In this document: piece after piece, positions 35,581 through 41,950 of the stretch
Numbering within the stretch: position 1 is the first letter of the stretch
Layout: each line of letters starts with the position of its first letter
Source of the DNA: Deltaproteobacteria bacterium
GTDB lineage: Bacteria > Myxococcota_A > Polyangia > Polyangiales > Ga0077539
Assembly: GCA_947477565.1 (NCBI GenBank)
Contig: CANJUR010000038.1
Location: forward strand, 1 to 41,950
Direction of reading: 5' to 3'
Length of the DNA stretch: 41,950 nucleotides
Made by a program: the position numbers and the translations under genes
Notes under the pieces: model-generated
The model's input: the letters and a program-made list of their open reading frames with translations, nothing else
Databases searched by the model: none
Told to the model about the DNA's origin: nothing

Positions 35581-37682
35581 GCGACGGTCCCGACGCCTTC
35601 GACCGGCTCTCTCCGGCGATGCGCTACCAGATCGTGAACACCCTCGGGTTCACGGCGTTGCGGCCCGTACAGGAACTCTCCATCCACGCGATCCTGGACG
35701 GCTGCAACTGCGTGATCCTCGCGCCGACGGCGGGCGGCAAGACGGAGTCGGCGTTCTTCCCGGTGCTGAGCGCGATGGACAGCGAGGATTGGGAGCCCGT
35801 CTCGGTGCTCTACGTCGCGCCCACGCGGGCGTTGCTCAACAACCAGGACGACCGCCTCACCCGCTACGCCAGGATGATCGGCCGTCGCGCGTTCACGTGG
35901 CACGGCGACACGCCCGACGGCGCTCGCCGACGTTTCCTGAAGGCGCCGGCGGACGTGCTGCTCACGACGCCGGAGTCGTTGGAGGTCATGCTGATCAGCC
36001 CGAAGGTTCCTGCGCGGCGCTTGTTCGCGGGGCTGCGGGCGGTGGTCATCGACGAGGTGCACGCCTTCGTGCGCGACGACCGCGGCGGCCACCTCGCGTC
36101 GATTCTGGAGCGGCTCTCGCGCTACTGCGGCCGCGATGTTCAGCGCATCGCGCTCTCGGCGACGGTGGGCAACCCCGACGAGATTCTCGAGTGGCTGGCG
36201 GGTAGCTCCACGCGCCCGGGGCGGGTGGTTCGCGGCCCGGGCGAGAACGCCACGCCGGACGTCACGCTCGACTACGTGGGCGACGACGAGAACGCCGCGC
36301 AGGTGATTTCGGCGATGCATCCGGGGAAGAAGCGGTTGGTGTTCGTCGAGTCGCGCCGTCGGGTGGAGGCGATCGCTCGCTCGCTCCGGGGCCTCGGGGT
36401 GGACACGTTTCTGACGCACTCCTCGCTCTCCATCGAGGAGCGCGCCGCCGCCGAGCACGCCTTCGCCGAGGGTCGCGATTGTGTGATCGTGGCAACCAGC
36501 GCGCTCGAGCTCGGCATCGATGTGGGCGACCTCGACCACGTGTTGCAGGTCGATGCTCCGTCGAGCGTGGCGTCGTTTCTCCAGCGCATGGGGCGCACCG
36601 GGCGACGCGCGGGGACACGGCCCAACTGCACCTTCCTCGCGACCGAGCAGGACACGCTGGTGCAGGCCGCGGCGTTACTCCGGTTGCATGCGCAGGGGTA
36701 CGTCGAGCCTGTGCGCCCGGTGCGTCGCGGCGCGCACCTGCTCGCGCACCAACTCCTCGCGCTGTCGCTGCAGGAGGGGGGCATCGCGAAGGGCGACTGG
36801 TGGGCGTGGCTGTCGAGCGCGACGCCCTTCCACGGGCTCTCGGACGACGACCGCGGGTCGTTGCTCACGCACATGCTGGACGCGGAGATTCTGCACGTGG
36901 ACGGCGCGCGGCTGAGCCTCGGCCAGGAGGGCGAGCGTCTCTACGGCCGACGAAACTTCTCCGAGCTTTACGCGGTATTCGCGACGGCGGCGACGCTGAA
37001 GGTGGTGCATGCGGGCGCGGAGATCGGGGAGGTCGAGACGCGCTTCGTGGAGTCCGCCGGCGACCGACCGTTGTCCTTTACGCTGGGCGGCCGGGCGTGG
37101 CGGGTGACGCAAATCGAGTGGGGCCGTGGTGTGGTGCATGTGGCCGCGGCCGAGCGCGCCGGACACGCCCGCTGGCGCAGTTTCGGCGGGTTTCTCTCGA
37201 GGGTGTTGTGCCGCGCGATCCGTGGGGTACTGACCGACGACGTGGTGGATCCGAGGTGGTCGCCGGCCGCGGGCACCATGATCGAGGCCGCGCGGGAGGA
37301 GCACGCGTTCCTTGAGCCGGACGGGCCGCAGCTGGTGACGGATGACGCGCAGCCGCGGCTGTGGACCTTCGCGGGTGGCGCGGCGAACCGACTGCTCGCG
37401 CGCATGGCAGAGACCGCGCTCGGCGGCACGGTGACCTCGAACAACCTGAGCCTCACCTTCCAGGAAGAGGCCGCGGAAAGCGATCAGGCGATCGTCGAGT
37501 GGGTGTCGGCGCTGCGGCGAGAGGAGCGGCCGTCGAGGGAGGACGCCGTCGGCGTGGCGGAGGCGTTCTCGCATCTGCGGTTGTCGAAGTTTCAGCCGTG
37601 CCTACCAGGCGGGCTGTTGAATGCCTATCTCGCCGAGGTGCTCACAGACCCGGATGGGGCTCGGGAGGCGATGCGGGGGTGA
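35577..37682 (+). CDS. brxHI: BREX-2 helicase BrxHI (Lhr/SF2-like)
   Basis: A 701-residue SF2 helicase, last gene of the BREX operon. Motifs: Q-motif-like R-P-V-Q-E-L, Walker A A-P-T-A-G-G-K-T near 50-57, motif Ia V-A-P-T-R-A-L-L, motif II I-D-E-V-H-A near 157, motif III A-L-S-A-T-V, motif V A-T-S-A-L-E-L-G-I-D and motif VI Q-R-M-G-R-T-G-R. The remainder (about 380-701) is a Lhr-like C-terminal region. It starts with GTG overlapping the brxD stop. Together with brxD it is diagnostic for type 2 rather than type 1 BREX. A 210-base gap follows before the next operon. Confidence 0.93.
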   Translation: MSDGPDAFDRLSPAMRYQIVNTLGFTALRPVQELSIHAILDGCNCVILAPTAGGKTESAFFPVLSAMDSEDWEPVSVLYVAPTRALLNNQDDRLTRYARMIGRRAFTWHGDTPDGARRRFLKAPADVLLTTPESLEVMLISPKVPARRLFAGLRAVVIDEVHAFVRDDRGGHLASILERLSRYCGRDVQRIALSATVGNPDEILEWLAGSSTRPGRVVRGPGENATPDVTLDYVGDDENAAQVISAMHPGKKRLVFVESRRRVEAIARSLRGLGVDTFLTHSSLSIEERAAAEHAFAEGRDCVIVATSALELGIDVGDLDHVLQVDAPSSVASFLQRMGRTGRRAGTRPNCTFLATEQDTLVQAAALLRLHAQGYVEPVRPVRRGAHLLAHQLLALSLQEGGIAKGDWWAWLSSATPFHGLSDDDRGSLLTHMLDAEILHVDGARLSLGQEGERLYGRRNFSELYAVFATAATLKVVHAGAEIGEVETRFVESAGDRPLSFTLGGRAWRVTQIEWGRGVVHVAAAERAGHARWRSFGGFLSRVLCRAIRGVLTDDVVDPRWSPAAGTMIEAAREEHAFLEPDGPQLVTDDAQPRLWTFAGGAANRLLARMAETALGGTVTSNNLSLTFQEEAAESDQAIVEWVSALRREERPSREDAVGVAEAFSHLRLSKFQPCLPGGLLNAYLAEVLTDPDGAREAMRG

Positions 37683-37835
37683 GCGGGACTTCGTAGGAAG
37701 GCACCGAGACATGCGCATAGGGTCCCAACCGGACAAGCGCACCGATCGCACGCGACGATCCACCCGCTCGATGAGCATCCCCTTTCGCCTCAGCACCTGG
37801 AGACGCAAGGAGGGGGGATGAATCACGAGAGACCG

Positions 37836-37863
37836 TTGAGAATTCCGAGAGGCCGTGTACGAT
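37836..37863 (+). promoter_or_regulatory. Candidate promoter of the dynamin operon
   Basis: TTGAGA at 37836-37841 and TACGAT at 37858-37863 are 16 bases apart, close to sigma-70 consensus in an otherwise GC-rich gap. Transcription would start near 37870, just before ribosome binding site GGGGAG (37881-37886) and the ATG at 37893. The match is moderate and untested. Confidence 0.45.
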
Positions 37864-37892
37864 CTCATCACACAGCTACAGGGGAGTTTCAC

Positions 37893-38312
37893 ATGGCCGA
37901 CATCAATGCCTTCTTCAATCATGGCACGGGAATTACCAACTACCGCGATGACCATGGCGCGAATATGGGGATGGACATGCCGGACCAGATGGGCGGGACT
38001 TACCACACCAATGGCATAGGAATGATCACCCACCATAGCCAACCAGACCACATCGGAGGCATCCAGGTCCGCGACGCGCATGGACAGCTCACGGCCAGCA
38101 TTCATCACGATGCCCTTGGCAATGATCACTATACGAGTCCGCAGGGCCAGGAATTGATGTCGTCTCGCCCCAATGTCTTCCACGGTCAGAATCTTTTTCT
38201 GCCAGATGGACAGTATCTCGGCGGCACTCATGACATGGGTGATGGCCATACCCAGTTCCAGGCCGACCCACTGGTTGGCATGGGCAGCATCCGTTTCCCG
38301 CACTTCGCATGA
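37893..38312 (+). CDS. Small His/Gly/Asp-rich hypothetical protein
   Basis: A 139-residue soluble protein rich in His, Gly, Asp and Met, with recurring H-x-G, N-G-I-G-M and D-H-x-G-G turns (HGTGITNYRDDHGANMG, THHSQPDHIGGIQVRD). The pattern resembles short beta-hairpin repeats with possible metal-binding His, but I know no family with certainty. The ATG has GGGGAG six bases upstream. An alternative start at 37818 has an even stronger AAGGAGG (37807-37813) and would add 25 residues; the added part looks unlike protein and covers the candidate promoter, so it was not chosen. Its stop overlaps the next ATG (ATGA), making it the first gene of the dynamin operon. Confidence 0.7.
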   Translation: MADINAFFNHGTGITNYRDDHGANMGMDMPDQMGGTYHTNGIGMITHHSQPDHIGGIQVRDAHGQLTASIHHDALGNDHYTSPQGQELMSSRPNVFHGQNLFLPDGQYLGGTHDMGDGHTQFQADPLVGMGSIRFPHFA

Positions 38313-40054
38313 CCACGCTCCAGACACGTCTCCGGCAGGTTCGAGAGCTGGAGGCGGAAGCAGCCAGACTTGGGCTCGATGTCCCACCCATTGGTCAGGG
38401 CCGCGACCACATCGACGTCGCCGTGGTGGGGGAAATCAAGCGCGGCAAGAGCACCTTCCTCAACGCCTTGATGCGCTCCAAGGTGTTCCCCAGTCGGGCG
38501 CTGGTGTGCACTTCGGCAGTCACAGTCCTGGTAGACGCTCCGGCGCCGGCCATCACCATCCGCTACAAGGATCCGGAGAAGCGCCCAACGGAGCATCGTG
38601 ACGTCCCCACGGGAAGCGATGTCTTCGACGTGATGATGTCGCTCGTGGCAAAAGTGATTAAGCGCAAGGATGGCCCCCAGGGCAATCCAAATACGGCCGA
38701 TATCGACGAGGTGGAGATTGGCTATCCCAACCGGTTCGCCACCGAGGGCATCCGGCTGGTGGACACGCCCGGAGTCAACGACCCCGACACCTGGCGCGAG
38801 GAGATCACCTACCGCTACCTGGGGCGGGCCGACGCTGCGATCATGCTTCTGGATCCCCAGCAACCGCTGTCGAGCAGCGAGGTGTCCTTCCTGCGCGACA
38901 AGGTACAGGCCCGCGTGAAGCACCAACTCCTGTTCGTCCTCAACAAGGCCGATCAGGTGAGTCCCGCGGATCTTGAAAAGAGTCTTCAGCGCATCCGAAA
39001 GGAGTTGATGGCCTGGGTCGATGATCCTCGCGTCTATCCAGTCGCGGCCAAGCCGGCATTGGATGCCTATCTCGCAGGCACGCCGGTGGATGATGGTTTC
39101 ATTGCCTTCGAGAACGACCTGGACGCCTACCTGCGCCGCGGAAGGGCGGGCAGTCTACTGGTTAGTCGGGTGGACCTCATCGTCGATGCGGCGGCCAGGA
39201 AGGAAGCGATACTGCGCGCCCGCATGACAACCCTGGATCAGGAGCAGGGTCAGGCCCATGCCGATCTCGACCGGATGGAGCGGCTGCTGGCAGAGAAGGG
39301 CCGGGAGTTGCAGATACTGGATCGTTCGATGCGATCCTGGCTGGAGGGTCAGGCGCACCGCGTTGCAGAGGGACTGCGCGGCCAGGTGGCCCGGTGTCGG
39401 GCGGGGCTCAGCACGAATCCCAATGGGCTCCGGGCTGGACTGGACCAGCTACCTCGCGACCTGGTAACCGCGCTCGAAGACGCCAGCGAGCAGCTATCAC
39501 AGGGATTGAGCGCGCAGTTTGGCGACCAGGCCAGGCGAGGAGCCGGCGAGCTGCGCGCGGCCCGCATCACGATCGGAAGTCTCCAGCTGTCACAGTTCAG
39601 CCATGCGAGCAGCGCCGATGTGTCCGAGTCCGGTTGGGGGGCCGGTGGCGGCGCCGCGGCTGGCATGTTGTTCGGCGGGCCGATTGGCGCCCTCATCGGC
39701 GGACTCATCGGCGGACTCCTGGGTTCCCATGCGCAGGGCCAGCGACAGCAGCTCGAGCAGCAGCGCCTGATCACTGCCGCGCATGCCTACCTCACCGAGT
39801 TGGAGCAGACCGTCCGGGCCAGAGCTGGCGATCTGACGCGCGGTGTCGGGACCGCGACCATCCCCCTTCTCCGACGACCGCTTGAGACTGCCATTGCCGA
39901 TGAGACGGCCGGGGTGCAGGCCAGCCGCCGGGATCTCGCTCAATCCGGCGCGGAACGCGCAACGATTCGCAGAAACCTGGAAGCCGAGCGTGCTCGGATC
40001 GCCGCCTTCCACGAGCGCTGTACGGCACTGAAGCGGGAGTTGCTCCATGTCTGA
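38309..40054 (+). CDS. Dynamin-like GTPase (first of a pair)
   Basis: A 581-residue bacterial dynamin-family GTPase. G1 is V-G-E-I-K-R-G-K-S near 41-49, followed by F-L-N-A-L; the switch Thr is in the V-C-T-S-A-V-T stretch; G3 is D152-T-P-G-V; G4 is N212-K-A-D. A long helical stalk follows (DQEQGQAHADLDRMERLLAEKGREL...). Residues about 443-473 form a Gly-rich hydrophobic segment (GGPIGALIGGLIGGLLG) that could insert in a membrane, as the paddle does in other bacterial dynamins. Start overlaps the upstream stop; its end overlaps the next GTPase gene by 8 bases. Bacterial dynamins typically occur as such tandem pairs that form hetero-oligomers. Less GC-rich codon use than the BREX genes. Confidence 0.9.
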   Translation: MTTLQTRLRQVRELEAEAARLGLDVPPIGQGRDHIDVAVVGEIKRGKSTFLNALMRSKVFPSRALVCTSAVTVLVDAPAPAITIRYKDPEKRPTEHRDVPTGSDVFDVMMSLVAKVIKRKDGPQGNPNTADIDEVEIGYPNRFATEGIRLVDTPGVNDPDTWREEITYRYLGRADAAIMLLDPQQPLSSSEVSFLRDKVQARVKHQLLFVLNKADQVSPADLEKSLQRIRKELMAWVDDPRVYPVAAKPALDAYLAGTPVDDGFIAFENDLDAYLRRGRAGSLLVSRVDLIVDAAARKEAILRARMTTLDQEQGQAHADLDRMERLLAEKGRELQILDRSMRSWLEGQAHRVAEGLRGQVARCRAGLSTNPNGLRAGLDQLPRDLVTALEDASEQLSQGLSAQFGDQARRGAGELRAARITIGSLQLSQFSHASSADVSESGWGAGGGAAAGMLFGGPIGALIGGLIGGLLGSHAQGQRQQLEQQRLITAAHAYLTELEQTVRARAGDLTRGVGTATIPLLRRPLETAIADETAGVQASRRDLAQSGAERATIRRNLEAERARIAAFHERCTALKRELLHV

Positions 40055-41950
40055 CCTCGACGACCTCCTGCCCTCGACCGAGACCGTTGAGCATGTTGTC
40101 AACGAGGTCCGTCACGGCAACATTTGTATCGGCGTGTTTGGGGAGTTCTCGTCCGGCAAGTCCACCTTCCTCAACGCCCTGATGGGAGAAGAACTGCTCA
40201 CTGTGGCGGTGGATCCAACCACGGCCACGCCGACGCGCATCATTTACGCTCGGGATTTCAACGTCCTGGTTCAGGGGATGCCCAGGCCGGGTGGCTCTCC
40301 GACGGAGTTGGCGCGCCTGTTTACCGACAAGGTGCCGACCTGGGCTCGTTTCGTTGGCAAGGGTGGCATCCTCACCGTCCTGCAGCGGGAGGGCGCGCAG
40401 ATCCGAGCGTTCCTGGAGCGTTGGACCCGGGAAGGCGAGGATGCCGCCCGCACGAGCGCTGTGGTGTTGTGCCTTCCTCAGCCCTTCCTCAAAGACCGCA
40501 TCTGCCTGATCGACACTCCCGGAGCCAACAACGAGTTCACCCGACACCACCAGATCACCGAGCAGGTGGCCGCCCAGGTAGACATTGCCATCTGTCTTCT
40601 GGATGCACGGCAGGGCGGTAAGCGATCGGAATTGGATTTCGTGGTCACCGTGGCATCCACCGCCCCGAAGACCGTCCTGGTGCTCAACAAGATCGACTGC
40701 ATCCCCGAGGATGAGCGCGAGGACGTGGTCTACGCCATCCACGAAGCCCTTCGCTCGCGCTGGCCTGCCGATAAAGGCGACTGCCCGGAGCCGTGGCCGT
40801 GTTCCGCCAAGGCGGCCCTGGATCCTGGACTCGCAAGTGCTCACTCGACGCTGGTCGACGATTTCGCCGATCTGCGTAGGCGCCTGACCGATCTGGCTGT
40901 CGCGGAGCGCGGTTCCCTGATCCTGCATCGCACTGGCGGTTTGGATCGTACGCTGCGCACCCTGGCGACTGAAGCCGAGCACCTTGGGCAGTTGGACATC
41001 GCCCATCGCGCCCTCGATATGTGCCTGACCCTCTTCGGGGAGGCTGAGATCGAGGACCCCGAAGTACTGGCGCAGTTCACCCGGATCGAAGAGGCGTTGC
41101 AGGCGAATATCCCCAAACTCACGGAGGCATATTCCCTCTTGGATCTGGCGGAACGCAAACTATCCAATCAGAGGGGCGTGGCGACGGCCGAGGTGCGCGA
41201 TGCAGTCCTGAGGGCCACGCTGATCTTCCGGCAGATGAACCAGACCGATGAGAGACTGGAACGAATCCGTCTGATGCTGAAGGGAAGTCCGGCGGAGACA
41301 TCACTCGTGGCGTTGGGAGCAGAGGTCGCTGCGTTCGAGGCGAGTTTCCCTTCGCCTGGGGATCAACGCTTCATCGAATCGCTACCCTCCGAGCGAGTCG
41401 CGCTCTGGAAGCACGCGGCAGCGACCGGCGTTCCGGTGGCGCAATTGTTCATCGGTGTCTGCGCACAATATGGACTCGGCAGCCTGACGACAGACGATCG
41501 GAGTGCTCTCGATTGGTTCCGTAAGGCGGCGGAGCAGGGGCACGTCATTGCGCAGAACCGAGTTGGTGTCTGCTTCGATAAGGGCTTGGGCATTCAGAGG
41601 GATGAATTTCAGGCGGTCGAGTGGTACCGCAAGGCGGCGGATCAAGGCTATGCCGCCGCACAATGCAGTCTCGGTTATTGTTTCGCCACTGGCCAAGGAG
41701 TTCCACAGGACTTTGCCCAGGCTGTCCACTGGTATCGCAAGGCGGCGGATCAAGGCTATGCCGCCGCACAATGCAGTCTCGGTTATTGTTTCGACACTGG
41801 CCAAGGAGTTCCGCAGGACTTCGCCCAGGCTGTCCACTGGTACCGTAAGGCGGCGGAGCAAGGAGATGCCGACGCACAATGGAGTCTCGGTTATTGTTTC
41901 GACACTGGCCAAGGAGTTCCGCAGGACTTCGCCCAGGCTGTCCACTGGTA
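40047..41950 (+). CDS. Dynamin-like GTPase fused to C-terminal Sel1 repeats (runs off the window)
   Basis: The frame stays open from ATG 40047 to the edge, at least 634 codons, with no stop; the gene is incomplete at its 3' end. The GTPase domain has G1 G-E33-F-S-S-G-K38-S-T-F-L-N-A-L, a T-x-T-P-T switch (DPTTATPTRI), G3 D156-T-P-G-A and G4 N214-K-I-D. A helical region without a clear membrane segment follows to about residue 450. From there Sel1-type tetratricopeptide-like repeats begin (W-Y-R-K-A-A-x-Q-G, A-x-A-Q-x-x-L-G-Y-C-F, G-x-G-V-P-Q-D-F-x-Q-A-V); at least four are present plus the start of another. Sel1 arrays bind other proteins, so this could be the sensing or partner-binding arm. 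GGGAG precedes the ATG, which overlaps the first GTPase gene by 8 bases. Confidence 0.88.
   Translation, partial: MSDLDDLLPSTETVEHVVNEVRHGNICIGVFGEFSSGKSTFLNALMGEELLTVAVDPTTATPTRIIYARDFNVLVQGMPRPGGSPTELARLFTDKVPTWARFVGKGGILTVLQREGAQIRAFLERWTREGEDAARTSAVVLCLPQPFLKDRICLIDTPGANNEFTRHHQITEQVAAQVDIAICLLDARQGGKRSELDFVVTVASTAPKTVLVLNKIDCIPEDEREDVVYAIHEALRSRWPADKGDCPEPWPCSAKAALDPGLASAHSTLVDDFADLRRRLTDLAVAERGSLILHRTGGLDRTLRTLATEAEHLGQLDIAHRALDMCLTLFGEAEIEDPEVLAQFTRIEEALQANIPKLTEAYSLLDLAERKLSNQRGVATAEVRDAVLRATLIFRQMNQTDERLERIRLMLKGSPAETSLVALGAEVAAFEASFPSPGDQRFIESLPSERVALWKHAAATGVPVAQLFIGVCAQYGLGSLTTDDRSALDWFRKAAEQGHVIAQNRVGVCFDKGLGIQRDEFQAVEWYRKAADQGYAAAQCSLGYCFATGQGVPQDFAQAVHWYRKAADQGYAAAQCSLGYCFDTGQGVPQDFAQAVHWYRKAAEQGDADAQWSLGYCFDTGQGVPQDFAQAVHW
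41514..41950 (+). repeat. 108-bp coding tandem repeat (Sel1 units)
   Basis: Units of exactly 108 bp (36 codons) start at 41514, 41622, 41730, 41838 and 41946 (edge). The unit at 41514 is diverged, but those at 41622 and 41730 differ at only a handful of bases, and the 41838 unit is also close. Such DNA-level identity points to recent duplication or gene conversion and makes repeat number prone to change and to assembly error. Confidence 0.93.

Noticed and set aside
41622..41950. CRISPR-like or mobile repeat at the right edge
   Set aside because: The 108-bp period is in frame and encodes Sel1 repeats with silent differences, so it is a coding repeat.

Overview
The window is about 42 kb of very GC-rich DNA with long, tightly packed genes and almost no AT-rich intergenic sequence. 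Gene style (many lipoproteins, Ala/Pro-rich exported proteins, GC-rich third positions) suggests a myxobacterium-like member of Myxococcota. This is an inference from composition and gene content; no rRNA or marker phylogeny is available here.

Left, chromosomal part (1-5734). A minus-strand run of housekeeping genes reads leftward: a YebC-family translation/transcription factor, a polysaccharide deacetylase lipoprotein, a Tat-type branched-chain amino acid binding lipoprotein with a LivH-like permease, and an FAD-dependent amine oxidase. Upstream of them, on the plus strand, is an intact tRNA-Leu (anticodon GAG) with its own promoter. The extreme left end carries 43-bp palindromic tandem repeats.

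Integration module (5735-8932). Directly after the tRNA lies a minus-strand set typical of a tRNA-targeted integrative element: a Cro/CI-type repressor, a tyrosine recombinase and a small excisionase-like DNA-binding protein whose start overlaps the integrase stop. The tRNA 3' end is therefore the likely attL. No matching attR is seen, so the element probably extends past the right edge.

Defence cargo (9306-41950). The core is a complete BREX type 2 (phage growth limitation) set on the plus strand: pglW (NERD plus kinase), pglX (adenine methyltransferase), pglY (ATPase), pglZ (phosphatase-fold protein), brxD (ATPase) and brxHI (helicase). It is split into three blocks by two insertions. Between pglW and pglX, on the opposite strand, sits a translationally coupled ATPase plus HNH-like pair resembling Septu (PtuA/PtuB). 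Between pglX and pglY sit an exported DUF4431-like protein, a compact three-gene cassette (NERD-SF1 helicase, a protein of no recognised family, and a RecQ-like helicase), and a lipoprotein on the opposite strand. The cassette is the best candidate for an undescribed defence system.

Right end (37683-41950). A separate, less GC-rich operon begins with its own candidate promoter. It encodes a small His/Gly/Asp-rich protein and two dynamin-like GTPases; the second is fused to a C-terminal array of almost identical Sel1 repeats and runs off the window. Overall the window reads as a tRNA-Leu-anchored, multi-layered defence island: modification-dependent exclusion (BREX 2), possible nuclease and helicase effectors nested inside it, and a possible membrane-acting GTPase system beside it.
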